Part shown: positions 25,901-34,769 of the stretch, one piece after another | Layout: the number at the start of each line of letters is the position of its first letter | Position numbering within the stretch: position 1 is the first letter of the stretch | NCBI GenBank assembly: GCA_964596775.1 | Contig: CAZQVN010000015.1 | Location: forward strand, 1 to 64,000 | DNA from: CAZQVN01 sp964596775 | GTDB lineage: Bacteria > Eisenbacteria > RBG-16-71-46 > JABDJR01 > JAWXBZ01 | DNA length: 64,000 bases | Reading direction: 5' to 3' | Translations under genes and position numbers: made by a program | Notes under the pieces: model-generated | Told to the model about the DNA's origin: nothing | Database searches by the model: none | What the model saw: the letters and a program-made list of their open reading frames with translations, nothing else

Positions 25901-26868
25901 CGGAGGACCTCGCGCAGCGCCGATTCCACGCGGCTCGCCGGGATCTCCGTGAGGCACGTCCTGGGGGACCCCGGAAGCGGACATTCCCGCCGGTAGCAGG
26001 GGCTGCATTCGAGATGCAGCGACACGACCGTGCCCTCATCGTCCCCCGGGCCTGTCCAGCGCGGATTCGTGGATCCGTAGATCCCGACGACCGGGGTGCC
26101 CACCGCGCGGGCGAGGTGGAGCAGACCGGAGTCGTTGCCGACGAACCCGCGGCAGCGCTTCAGGAGTGCTCCGACTTCCGGGAGCGAGAGATCACCGGCG
26201 AGAACATGCGCACCGGGGAGCCCGGCTCCTATCTCCTCCAGCACGGCCGCCTCCGCGGCCGAACCGATGAGCAGGACTCCGGCATCCGCGGAGAGGCGGT
26301 CGGCCAGTTCGCGAAACCGCACGGCGGGCCACATCTTCGCCGGGCCGAAGGCCACGACCGGGGCGAGCGCGTAGAGGTCGCGGCCGGCCGGCAACCGCCC
26401 GGCCAGCCAGCGGTCCGCGGCGTCCTCGTCCGCGGCGGAGACCGCGAACCGCAGCGGCGGATCCTCCCCCGCGTAACCGAGGGCGGCGGCGAGACCGAGG
26501 AAATGCCGGGACTGGTGCACGTCGCGATCCGGACGCGGAACCCTGCGGGTCAGGAGCGGGCTTCGCCCTTCGCCGGCCCAGCCGACCCTGCGCGGAATGC
26601 CCGTCACGCCGAACAGCAGGGCCGAGGAGAGTGACGGGGTGAACAGAACCCCGAGGTCGTACCCGGCCCGCCGCAGGCCACCCAGGTCGGGAAGTGAATG
26701 GAGCGTGTCGACGAAACCGAGCCGTTCCGCCAGGGCCCGGCAACGGTCGTGCACCTGCAGCGCGAACCGGGCGTCGGGGAACAGTCGCCGGAAGGCCTCG
26801 AGCGCGGGGAGCGCCATGAGGAAATCGCCGATCCAGTTGGGCGCCCGGACGACGAACGCGCGGGTCAC
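25897..26868 (-). CDS. waaF: Lipopolysaccharide heptosyltransferase (GT9 family)
   Basis: 323 residues, normal for GT9. It starts RAFVVRAPNWIGDFLMALPAL, the WaaF/WaaC N-terminal signature. It contains VAFGPAKMWPAVRFRELADRL and the donor-site block GNDSGLLHLARAVGTPVVGIYGSTNP, and ends with the cysteine-rich segment LECSPCYRRECPL common in WaaF. It adds the second heptose to the LPS inner core at the cytoplasmic face. The start is GTG at 26868, overlapping the pspC stop as GTGA. A huge upstream extension of the open frame is antisense-phase to the GT-C gene. Confidence 0.93.
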   Translation of the reverse strand: MTRAFVVRAPNWIGDFLMALPALEAFRRLFPDARFALQVHDRCRALAERLGFVDTLHSLPDLGGLRRAGYDLGVLFTPSLSSALLFGVTGIPRRVGWAGEGRSPLLTRRVPRPDRDVHQSRHFLGLAAALGYAGEDPPLRFAVSAADEDAADRWLAGRLPAGRDLYALAPVVAFGPAKMWPAVRFRELADRLSADAGVLLIGSAAEAAVLEEIGAGLPGAHVLAGDLSLPEVGALLKRCRGFVGNDSGLLHLARAVGTPVVGIYGSTNPRWTGPGDDEGTVVSLHLECSPCYRRECPLPGSPRTCLTEIPASRVESALREVLR

Positions 26869-27230
26869 CTCTTGCCCAGGAGAAGGAGCAGTCCGAGGCC
26901 GATGATCGCCAGCGGCCAGACCGGACGGTCGGCGATCCACGGGATGAGCCCGCGGATGAGCGCCACGCTCCCGAGGCCGACCAGGGCCACCCCCAGTGAG
27001 GTCAGCAGGTCGCGCGGGAACAGCGGCGCCCGCGCCGCGCCGGATTCGTCGGGCGCCTCCGGGATCAGGATCCAGGCCAGGGCATAGAGTACGATTCCCG
27101 CGCCTCCGACCAGGGTCAGCACGCCGAACCCCAGGCGGACGGGAGCCGTTTCCGTGTTCAGGTAGTCGGCCAGCCCCGATGCCACCCCGGCCAGCATCCG
27201 GTCTTCCGCGGATCGATAGAGTGTGCGCAT
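26865..27230 (-). CDS. PspC-domain membrane protein
   Basis: 121 residues. The N-terminal PspC domain is clear (LYRSAEDRMLAGVASGLADYLN, then VRLGFGVLTLVGGAGIVLYALAWILIPE), followed by two further membrane helices (LLTSLGVALVGLGSVALI and WPLAIIGLGLLLLLG). PspC proteins sense or respond to inner-membrane stress, often with PspA/PspB, which are not seen here. It sits between a GT-C-type gene (nine bases upstream) and waaF (GTGA overlap), so it belongs to the envelope operon. A membrane-stress input to LPS assembly is inference. Confidence 0.9.
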   Translation of the reverse strand: MRTLYRSAEDRMLAGVASGLADYLNTETAPVRLGFGVLTLVGGAGIVLYALAWILIPEAPDESGAARAPLFPRDLLTSLGVALVGLGSVALIRGLIPWIADRPVWPLAIIGLGLLLLLGKR

Positions 27231-27239
27231 ATCGGGATA

Positions 27240-29336
27240 CTACCTGAGGCCGTCGAGTTCGCGAAGCATGGCCCGGGCCTGGGAGGCCCGGGGGTCGGTC
27301 GGAAAGCGTTCCAGGAAATCCCGGAGACTGGCCCTGGCCGCGGCGTTCCTCCCCATCTGGATGTGACAGATCGCGCTGGCCAGATACGCCTCGGACAGGC
27401 GGGGGTTGGCGGCCATCGCCCGGGCGTATGCGGCGAGCGCCTCGGACCACAGTTCCTTCCCCTGGTAGAGCCGGCCCACATTGTAGTGAAGGATCGGATC
27501 GTCGGGCGCGATCTGCAGGGCCCGCTGATACCCCTTGAGCGCCGGGAGATACTCGCCCCGCCGGGCGCGCAGCGACGCGAGATTCGACAGGCTCATCGGG
27601 TCGTCCGGCGCGAGCGCCACGGCGTGTTCGGCCGCGGCCAGGGCCAGATCCTCCCGCCCGGCCCGGGAGAACGTGGCACCGAGCGACGTCAGGAAGCGCG
27701 CGATCGGCCCCGGATTCTCGATCCGGTTGTAGAAATCCCCGGAAATCGAGCGGAAGTCGGTGGTCCCCGTCCCCTCCCTGCGCCGGAAAATCCGGATCGG
27801 CGACCCGGTCAGCCCGCTGCCCGATTCGAACCCCGCCACCTCGTCGAAATCCCGGGCGATGCCGTCGTAGAACGCGGCCTGGGCCGGGTACTCGCGCGGT
27901 TGGTCGAGATACCGGTTGTACTGGGCCCCCGACAGGACGACGTACTCGAACGGCGCGTAGTAGGGCAGGCTGTAGGCCGGGTCGTAGAGATGCGGGTGGA
28001 CCGAGTCGAACGGAATCAGGAAGAGGGTCAGGCTGTCGGCCGCGCTCTCGATGGAATAGCGCTCGGCCGCCGTCAGGGCTCCGCGCGGAATGTTCTCGAT
28101 CGCCCAGGCCGAGGCCGCGCTCTGGGTTGTGGGCAGCGACCGCCACTCCCCTTCCCGCCACAGTCGACCCGCCGAAGGGAGGGCCATGAGCAGCGCGAGC
28201 CCCACGCCGAGAACCGGCGCCGGGCGGGCACGCCCGAACAGGCCGCCGACCAGCGCCACGAGCACCGGAAGGACGAGGAGAATGTACCGGTCCGCGGAAA
28301 CGCGCCACGAGCCGATGAACAGGAGCCCGGTCAGCGCGAACAGGACGGTGATCCGCGCGGCCCGGCCGCCGCGCACGAGAAGGAACACAAGCGCGGCAAG
28401 GACGGCGACCAGCCCCGGCCAGGCGAAGGCGCGGGGCAGGACGTCGGTGACGTAGCGGATCAGGGCCAGCTCGCGGGAGGTCCCGAAGTGACCGGTGGAC
28501 ATGTGATGCCGCTCGAACGCCACCGCGGACACGGCGTCCGGGAGGTCGAAGATCACGAACGGCGACGTGGCCGCGAACGCCAGGAACGCGAACAGCAGCG
28601 CCTGTCCCCAGTCGCGGCGGGAGCTCTTCGTCACCGCGAGGGAAGCGGCCAGCGGAACCATCAGCCAGGCCCCCGGATACTTGCACGACGCGGCGAGTCC
28701 CACCCAGACCGCGGCGCGGCGAATCGAGCCGAGCCTGGCCCTGTACCTGGCGGGATCGCCGTTGAAAGGCCCCGGCCCGTGGTCGAGCGTGTCGAGGATG
28801 CAGGCCAGCGCCATGGAACCGGCGAACGCCAGCGGAATGTCCGTGCCGATGAAGCGCGCCTGGGCGGCAAAGACCGGATTGGCGGCGAGCAGGACCGCCG
28901 CGGCCATCCCGCCCCCCGCCCCGCCGAGCCGGCGCCCGATCCGCCACACGGGATAGACGGTCGCCGCGGCGATCACCGCCGTCGTCCAGCGCGCCGCCAT
29001 GACGAACTGCGGAAGGTCCGCGACCAGCGCCGCCCGGAACTCGTTGAGCCCCGACCAGGCTCCCCCGGCGATTCCGACCAGGTACATCACCGCCTGGACC
29101 ACCCACTGCACGTAGAAGGACAGGTGCGGGTAGTTGTAGAAGCGGGGATTCAGCGTGAAGGAGCCGGACGATGCGCCCCAGAACTCGATCGACTTCCGCA
29201 GCGGCGTGGCTTCCTCGCCGAGCCCGGGGAGCCCCCACGAGAGCCCGCGCGACACCGACAGGAGCAGGAGCGCCGCGAGAACCGCCACCCCGACATGCTC
29301 GGCCCGGCGGACCGGCGGATCAGAAGTCGGCGCCAA
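27240..29336 (-). CDS. GT-C/PMT-like membrane glycosyltransferase with C-terminal TPR repeats
   Basis: 698 residues. The first helix (VGVAVLAALLLLSVSRGLSWG) is followed by a loop with GEEATPLRKSIEFW and the motif RFYNYPHLSFYVQW typical of PMT/ArnT-like enzymes. Ten or more helices follow to about residue 430, then a soluble domain, and three TPRs at the C-terminus (EDLALAAAEHAVALAPDD, ALKGYQRALQIAPDDP, ALAAYARAMAANPRLSEA). GT39/83-type enzymes transfer sugars from lipid-phosphate donors at the periplasmic face. The TPR tail suggests a protein partner. The assigned TTG start at 29336 overlaps the preceding gene by 17 bases; a GTG closer to the first helix is possible. Confidence 0.82.
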   Translation of the reverse strand: MAPTSDPPVRRAEHVGVAVLAALLLLSVSRGLSWGLPGLGEEATPLRKSIEFWGASSGSFTLNPRFYNYPHLSFYVQWVVQAVMYLVGIAGGAWSGLNEFRAALVADLPQFVMAARWTTAVIAAATVYPVWRIGRRLGGAGGGMAAAVLLAANPVFAAQARFIGTDIPLAFAGSMALACILDTLDHGPGPFNGDPARYRARLGSIRRAAVWVGLAASCKYPGAWLMVPLAASLAVTKSSRRDWGQALLFAFLAFAATSPFVIFDLPDAVSAVAFERHHMSTGHFGTSRELALIRYVTDVLPRAFAWPGLVAVLAALVFLLVRGGRAARITVLFALTGLLFIGSWRVSADRYILLVLPVLVALVGGLFGRARPAPVLGVGLALLMALPSAGRLWREGEWRSLPTTQSAASAWAIENIPRGALTAAERYSIESAADSLTLFLIPFDSVHPHLYDPAYSLPYYAPFEYVVLSGAQYNRYLDQPREYPAQAAFYDGIARDFDEVAGFESGSGLTGSPIRIFRRREGTGTTDFRSISGDFYNRIENPGPIARFLTSLGATFSRAGREDLALAAAEHAVALAPDDPMSLSNLASLRARRGEYLPALKGYQRALQIAPDDPILHYNVGRLYQGKELWSEALAAYARAMAANPRLSEAYLASAICHIQMGRNAAARASLRDFLERFPTDPRASQARAMLRELDGLR

Positions 29337-32300
29337 GAGAAAAGAAGTGGAGCGCGTGCCCCAGGTTCTCGTCCAGGTTCGTGGGCTGGGCCACGTCGTA
29401 GCGGAGAATCAGGAATCCGAGCCCCATCCGGAGACCGACTCCGTACGCGGCCGTCAGGTCGTTGAGCCGGAATCCCCCGTCGCTCGTGAACGGCCGGAAC
29501 TCCGTCTTGCGGTTGTCGAGGTTGTATCCCCAGCCGGCGCCGGCGTCGAAGAACACCGCGCCGCGGATGCTCGGCCAGCTGAACGGAAGCGGAAACGCCG
29601 TGTTGAGCCGGTCGATGAACGGAAAACGGAACTCGAGATTCGTGAACGCCAGGTGTGATCCTTCGGTGACGCCGTAGTCCACGCTGCGCAGCGTGTACGG
29701 GCCGCCGACCCGGAAGATCTGGGGATCGTGCCCGGCGCTTGTGGCTCCGAGCAGGCGCCAGGCCAGCGAGTAGCGCCGCGACAGGCTCCGGTACGTCCGG
29801 TAGTCGAGAATCGCGTTCGTGAAGCGAAGGTCCCCCTCGGCGTGGTCGACGGACAGGCGGGCGCGCGTACCGTCGATCGGTCCGATGCTCCCGTACACCG
29901 CGGTGTCCCGGACCAGCGCCGCGCCGGGCTGCACGTAGAAACTCGTTCCAAGGTTGCGGAGAACGAACTCGTCGTTCGTATAGAATCCGTAGCGGATCAC
30001 CTTCTCGTTGATGGCCACCCCGGCCACGCTGAACTCCACCCGGTTGAACTTGCTGAACGGGCGGGACAGGAACAGTTCCGCCCCGCGGTACACGAAACTC
30101 TGGAAGTCCTCCGAGGTCTGGCGGGTGGCCAGGTAGAAATCATTCCGGTACTGGAACAGCGCCGCGCCGAAGTTCGTGCGCCGCGACTGGTCCGTGTACT
30201 GGACGAGAACGTCGCTGTCGAGAAGGGAACCGTAGATGCCCGCCGCGATCAGGACGTTCTTGTTTCCGAGAATGTCGCTGAACGAGAGGATCGCCTGGCC
30301 CGCCAGGCCCGCGTTGGATCCGAAGAGCGCCGAGGTCGACGCCACGTCGCGCGTGAGTTTCGTCTTGTAGGGCGTGTGCCGGAAATCGGAACTGTCGGGG
30401 AGCGTCATCAGCGCCGCGCGGAGCGAATCGACGTTCACGCTCACGTCCACCGATTCGGACAACGCAAGCCTGCGCAGGCCGGAGGACGGCAGGTCCCCGG
30501 GCGGGTGCCGCCTGTCCCGGTCGCCGAAAAACGCCAGGTCCTTCGTGGAGTCCGGCGGAGCCTGAACCACCGGCGGAACATCCATGGCCACGCGCCCGAG
30601 GCCGCCGGGCTCGCCCCGCACCGGCTGCCCGAACACGAACACCGGAGCCAGCGTATCCGCGGCCGCCGGACCGGCGGCGATCGGCGACGGCGGGGGCGGC
30701 GGGTCCGCGGGCTTCACGGCGGGCAGCTGGAACGGATCCTTGACCGCGTAGAGATCCCATCCGGCACGCTGGAAAGCGGAAAAGATCAGCCGCCGCCCGT
30801 CGCGCGACACGGTCACCGGCGGCGATCCGTTCGTGATCCCCGACACCCCGGTGAGAAGGTCGGAGATCTGGCGCACCTCCCCCGACGCGCGGTTCAGCAC
30901 GTAGAGGTTCGTGATGCCCGACCGGTCGGACACGAAGAGGATTTCCCCCCCGTCCGGCGACCAGTGCGGCGAGATGTTCTTGCCGGCCTGGGCGGGAAGC
31001 GCGGTGATCTCCCCCGTGGTCGCGTCGCACAGCGCGATCTGCTCCGGGGCAAAGTGCAGGGCATCGAAGTCCGTGTCGCCGAAGCGGTCGGTGGAAAAGA
31101 CGAGCGTGGTTCCGTCGGGGGACCAGCGCGGATCCATGTCCGCGAAGCGGTCCGCCGTCAACCGGACCAGGTTGCTTCCGTCGGCGTCCACGACATAGAG
31201 ATCGGACTGCCCGCCCGCGTACCCGGTGAACGCGAGTTTCGACCCGTCCGGCGACCAGCACGGGGAGGTGATGGCATCGAGCTCCCTCGGCTGGATCCTG
31301 CCGATCTTCTTCTTTTTCCGCGTGTCGATGATGTACAGCGCGTCGCGGGCACCCGACTTGGCCGGAAACGCCACGCGCGTTCCGTCGGGCGACCAGTCGA
31401 TGGCGCTCGTGAAGAATCGCAGCGCCTCGTACTCCGCGGTCCTCTCCCCCTTGACCAGCCGGCCGAGGTCCTTTCCGTCGATCGCGGAAGCCAGGTAGAG
31501 ACTGGTCGCCAGGCCGCGGTCGCTGATGTAGGCCACCTTGTCCCCGGTCGGGGATACGGCGGGCACGACGTTGAAGTTCGAACCGTCCTTTTCGTGATTC
31601 GTCAGCCGGCGGCCGAAGTCGGACACCTTCTGGTAGCGCGCGATCTGCGGCAGGTAGGTGACGCGGAGGTCCTGCAGCCAGTCCTCGGAAAGCCGCTCCA
31701 GCGTGATCCCGGTCACGTACTCGATCGCCCGGCCGGCATTGTGAACCTGGGCCGTCTTGCGGAGGATCTGGCCGACCTTTTCCTCGCCGAAGCGCCGCGC
31801 GATGTACTCCCAGACCGACTGGCCAAAACGGTAGGCGCGGATGTCCCATACGTAGTCCATCTGCGTCAGCGGAACGAGATACCCCTGGAGCGCTCCGTCC
31901 CGCAGCCACATTTCCGTGTTCGCGTCGACGCCGCCGAGAGACAGGTACTCCGCCATCCCCTCCATGAACCATCCGGGCGGCTGATAGGAAAACGGGTTGG
32001 CGAACGGACTCTGGTTCCTGCCGAAGAGGATGTCCACCTGGAACGCGTGGACGAGCTCGTGGGACAGTACGTGCTCCAGTTCCGCGTAGGACCCGGTGAA
32101 CGGCAGGAACACCCGCTGCTTGAGGAACTCGGTGACGCCCCCGGTGCCCTCGTCGATCTGGTCGGGAAGGATGTTCGTTTCCTGGAACTGGCTGTGCGAT
32201 GCGTAGAGAACGAGGGGGATCGGCTTCGTGAACTCGTGGCGCAGCACGTGCGCCAGCCGGGCATAGCTGCGTTCGGCCATGCGGGCGGCATCGACGGCGG

Positions 32301-32472
32301 CCTCGCGCTCCGAGTCGTAGTAGTACACGTGGAAGTGTTCCGTCTCGAGCACGCTCCACTTGAAATTCGTGTAATGAACCTTGTTTTTTCCGAAGTACTG
32401 CGCGGAAGCGCCCTGGGGCGAGATGGACAGAAGCATCAGGGCGGCGGTGAGTCCCAGCAGGGATGATCGCAT
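29320..32472 (-). CDS. Metallopeptidase - beta-propeller - outer-membrane beta-barrel fusion
   Basis: 1050 residues with three parts. (1) A signal peptide (SSLLGLTAALMLLSISPQGASA), then a peptidase-MA-like domain with zinc motif HELVH (H138, E139, H142) and a downstream PGWFMEGMAEYLS block supplying a probable third ligand (E171). (2) PD40/TolB-type propeller repeats, about residues 300-600, with repeated WSPDGTRVAF, WSPDGSKLAFTG, WSPDGTTLVFSTD, WSPDGGEILFVSD blocks. (3) After a Pro-rich linker, a C-terminal region of about 330 residues of barrel strands ending in phenylalanine with an Omp85/surface-antigen pattern (FRVGGPYTLRSVDYG, GAVFFDAGAGWGYN). It probably sits in the outer membrane with its protease domain outside or in the periplasm. 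First gene of the envelope operon; strong promoter upstream. Confidence 0.88.
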   Translation of the reverse strand: MRSSLLGLTAALMLLSISPQGASAQYFGKNKVHYTNFKWSVLETEHFHVYYYDSEREAAVDAARMAERSYARLAHVLRHEFTKPIPLVLYASHSQFQETNILPDQIDEGTGGVTEFLKQRVFLPFTGSYAELEHVLSHELVHAFQVDILFGRNQSPFANPFSYQPPGWFMEGMAEYLSLGGVDANTEMWLRDGALQGYLVPLTQMDYVWDIRAYRFGQSVWEYIARRFGEEKVGQILRKTAQVHNAGRAIEYVTGITLERLSEDWLQDLRVTYLPQIARYQKVSDFGRRLTNHEKDGSNFNVVPAVSPTGDKVAYISDRGLATSLYLASAIDGKDLGRLVKGERTAEYEALRFFTSAIDWSPDGTRVAFPAKSGARDALYIIDTRKKKKIGRIQPRELDAITSPCWSPDGSKLAFTGYAGGQSDLYVVDADGSNLVRLTADRFADMDPRWSPDGTTLVFSTDRFGDTDFDALHFAPEQIALCDATTGEITALPAQAGKNISPHWSPDGGEILFVSDRSGITNLYVLNRASGEVRQISDLLTGVSGITNGSPPVTVSRDGRRLIFSAFQRAGWDLYAVKDPFQLPAVKPADPPPPPSPIAAGPAAADTLAPVFVFGQPVRGEPGGLGRVAMDVPPVVQAPPDSTKDLAFFGDRDRRHPPGDLPSSGLRRLALSESVDVSVNVDSLRAALMTLPDSSDFRHTPYKTKLTRDVASTSALFGSNAGLAGQAILSFSDILGNKNVLIAAGIYGSLLDSDVLVQYTDQSRRTNFGAALFQYRNDFYLATRQTSEDFQSFVYRGAELFLSRPFSKFNRVEFSVAGVAINEKVIRYGFYTNDEFVLRNLGTSFYVQPGAALVRDTAVYGSIGPIDGTRARLSVDHAEGDLRFTNAILDYRTYRSLSRRYSLAWRLLGATSAGHDPQIFRVGGPYTLRSVDYGVTEGSHLAFTNLEFRFPFIDRLNTAFPLPFSWPSIRGAVFFDAGAGWGYNLDNRKTEFRPFTSDGGFRLNDLTAAYGVGLRMGLGFLILRYDVAQPTNLDENLGHALHFFSLGADF

Positions 32473-32518
32473 TGAACCCCTCGTGATTTGAACCGGGCAG
32501 CCGGCACCTGTGAAAAAC

Positions 32519-32548
32519 ATTATAGGAAGCCTTCTCCCGCCCCGTCAA
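32519..32548 (-). promoter_or_regulatory. Strong sigma-70-type promoter of the envelope operon
   Basis: Minus strand: TTGACG (32548-32543), 18-base spacer, perfect TATAAT (32524-32519). The predicted start is about 40 bases before the ATG at 32472. It drives the metallopeptidase fusion and probably the GT-C, pspC, waaF and gmhB genes behind it. Confidence 0.8.
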
Positions 32549-32569
32549 GGAACGCTAGAATGGGCGGCC

Positions 32570-34642
32570 GTGAAACCGAAACTCGATCTGCCCTGGGCAC
32601 TCGTTGCCGCGGTCCTCGCCGCGCTGTACTTCACCGCCATGCTGCTCGGCACGGACGGACACCTGTCCCTGCCTCTCGACGATGCGTTCATCTTCTTCCA
32701 GTACGCGCGCGAAGCGGCGGCCGGACATCCGTTTCAGTATAACGGCACGGATGCTCCGTCGGGCGGAGTCACCAGCGTTTCGGCGATGCTCCTCTACACC
32801 CTCGGATACCTGGGCGGGTTTCGCGGCGATGCCATGATCCCCTTCGCGTTCCTGATCGGCGCGATCGGCCTGTACCTCACGCTCTCGGGAGCGCACCGGC
32901 TGGGCCGCGCGGCCGGACTCGAAAATCCCGGGTGGGCCCCGCTGTTCATCGCTCTCAACGGCCCGCTCCTCTGGGGCCTGTTCGCCGGAATGGATCTTCC
33001 GCTGTACGTGGCCGCCCTGGTGCTCACCCTGGCTTCGTGGGCAGAGGAAGCCCGCGCCGGTTCCGGACGCACCCGGACGATCGTGTGGGGTTCCCTCTGC
33101 GCGGCCAGCCGGGCCGAGGGGCTCACGTTCGGAGTTCTCCTGTCCGTGCTGCTGCTCATCGAGGCCCGTGACGCCGCACCCCGCCGCCGGTTTTCGGGGC
33201 TGATTCCCCTTGCCGCGGGAGTGGTTCCGTCGCTCGTGCTCCTGGCCTTTACCGGTCATCCGAGCCCGACGTCACTGTCGGTCAAGGGGATTCTGGGAGT
33301 GCCCGGGCAGGACATCGGGAGCTGGCTGGCCACCGCCACCGGCTATTTCGCCGCGGCGGTCCGCGGCATCTTCCTCGGGCTGGAGAGCGCCGATCCGGGG
33401 CGGCTTCAGGCCAACAACGGGTCGGGCATTCCGCTCTACCTCGCCCCGCTGACGCTGCTCCTGACGCTGGCCGGCGCCCTGCCCGGCGCCGCGGCGGAAG
33501 CCGCGAAGCGGCGGCCGGGGCCGTTCCTCCTTTCCCTGCTCATGTTTGCCGCGGGCCTGGCCGCCGCGGCCCTCGTGGTTCCGCGCACCTGGCACTGGCA
33601 CCGGTACCTGATCCCCCTGTACGCGATCGTTCTCCCCTTTGCGGCACTCGGTCTCGAGCGGGTCCTCGCCGCGCTGTCCCGGCTTGCTCCGGAAGCCCCC
33701 GTCACGGCGCTGAAGAAGGCCGGCCTCCTGGCCTACGTGGTTCTGGCCCTCCCGGGATCGGTCTACTTTCTGTTGGCCTATGCCCAGAACTCGGCCGATA
33801 TTCATTATCAGCAGAAGGCTCTGGCCCTGTGGACCCGGGACAACCTTCCGCCGGGTGAAACAATGGCGGTCAACGACGCGGGGGCACTCCGCTACTACGG
33901 AAACCGGACCATTCTCGACCTGGAGGGGCTTATTTCTCCGCAGATGACGGAATCGCGGCGCAACGGATCCGGCTCGCTCTATGAGGCGCTGGAAAGAATG
34001 CCCGACGCCACCCGGCCGAACTGGCTGGTCGTCTACCCGAACTGGTACGACGCCGCGTTCCTCCGGCCGCACCGCCTCGTTCATCAGCGGCGGATTCATC
34101 GACAGACCATTGCCGGGGGCAACCCGATGAACGTGTACCAGGCCGACTGGTCGCTGGCCAACAGCGGCAACGCCGTCACCGCCCCGGCCGTCCTCGCACG
34201 GGTGGCCGGCCTGCAGCTCGCGGACCGGCTCGATGTCGGCGACGTCGAGGACGAGCACCGGCACGCGTACCGTTTCCGTTCCGTCGAGGGGCAGTACCAG
34301 GGGCTTCTCGTCATCGAAAATTCCGCGGCGGGCGCCCCCGAAGTGATGGACGGCGGGCGCGGCATCACCCGTGACGAGACGTTTCTTCTGCGCGGCCTGA
34401 CGGCCGGTCGCGATGCCTGCCTGGTCCTCCGATCCCATTCGGCGTTCCGTGTCCGGATTGCCGTGAACGGGGTCGACGCCGGCGAGTGGCTGGAGACGGG
34501 AAAACCGGGCCCCAACTGGACGGAATCCGTTTACGTGATTCCGGGATCCATGATTACGGCGCCCACGGCCGGGATCACCGTTTCCGCGGCCGAGCCGCAC
34601 GTGACCGCCTATTCCGCGTTCCACTACTGGATCTACCAGTGA
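32570..34642 (+). CDS. GT-C-fold-like polytopic membrane protein with C-terminal soluble domain
   Basis: 690 residues. The first helix (PWALVAAVLAALYFTAMLLG) is followed by the loop LPLDDAFIFFQYAREAAAG, whose Asp pair is typical of the first extracytoplasmic loop of GT-C glycosyltransferases. About ten more helices run to residue 430. The soluble remainder first has an alpha/beta part (ALALWTRDNLPPGETMAVND, then NRTILDLEGLISPQM) and then a beta-rich domain to the C-terminus. Specific substrate unknown. The start is taken as GTG at 32570 because the first helix follows directly and the frame upstream lies in the divergent promoter; the Shine-Dalgarno is weak. It precedes the S41 protease gene by 127 bases. 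Confidence 0.78.
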   Translation: MKPKLDLPWALVAAVLAALYFTAMLLGTDGHLSLPLDDAFIFFQYAREAAAGHPFQYNGTDAPSGGVTSVSAMLLYTLGYLGGFRGDAMIPFAFLIGAIGLYLTLSGAHRLGRAAGLENPGWAPLFIALNGPLLWGLFAGMDLPLYVAALVLTLASWAEEARAGSGRTRTIVWGSLCAASRAEGLTFGVLLSVLLLIEARDAAPRRRFSGLIPLAAGVVPSLVLLAFTGHPSPTSLSVKGILGVPGQDIGSWLATATGYFAAAVRGIFLGLESADPGRLQANNGSGIPLYLAPLTLLLTLAGALPGAAAEAAKRRPGPFLLSLLMFAAGLAAAALVVPRTWHWHRYLIPLYAIVLPFAALGLERVLAALSRLAPEAPVTALKKAGLLAYVVLALPGSVYFLLAYAQNSADIHYQQKALALWTRDNLPPGETMAVNDAGALRYYGNRTILDLEGLISPQMTESRRNGSGSLYEALERMPDATRPNWLVVYPNWYDAAFLRPHRLVHQRRIHRQTIAGGNPMNVYQADWSLANSGNAVTAPAVLARVAGLQLADRLDVGDVEDEHRHAYRFRSVEGQYQGLLVIENSAAGAPEVMDGGRGITRDETFLLRGLTAGRDACLVLRSHSAFRVRIAVNGVDAGEWLETGKPGPNWTESVYVIPGSMITAPTAGITVSAAEPHVTAYSAFHYWIYQ

Positions 34643-34704
34643 TGGAGACAACTTTTTACATCACCAAGTGTCCTTTTTTGAACAAGTTGGAACTTTGCGT
34701 GGTC

Positions 34705-34710
34705 TATACT
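34705..34710 (+). promoter_or_regulatory. Possible -10 element for the S41 protease gene
   Basis: TATACT on the plus strand lies 59 bases before the ATG in an unusually AT-rich stretch (34650-34720). The nearest -35-like hexamer (TTGAAC, 34678-34683) is 21 bases away, which is too far, so the -35 is unclear. Confidence 0.4.
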
Positions 34711-34769
34711 CATCGTAACGGCAACGTTCAGAACGTCCGCTTCGTTCCATCCTCGCTGGAGGTTTTTTG

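Noticed and set aside
25897..29238. A single 1113-residue reading frame joining waaF to upstream sequence
   Set aside because: Only the last 323 codons are WaaF. The earlier part is out-of-phase translation of the GT-C/TPR and PspC genes.
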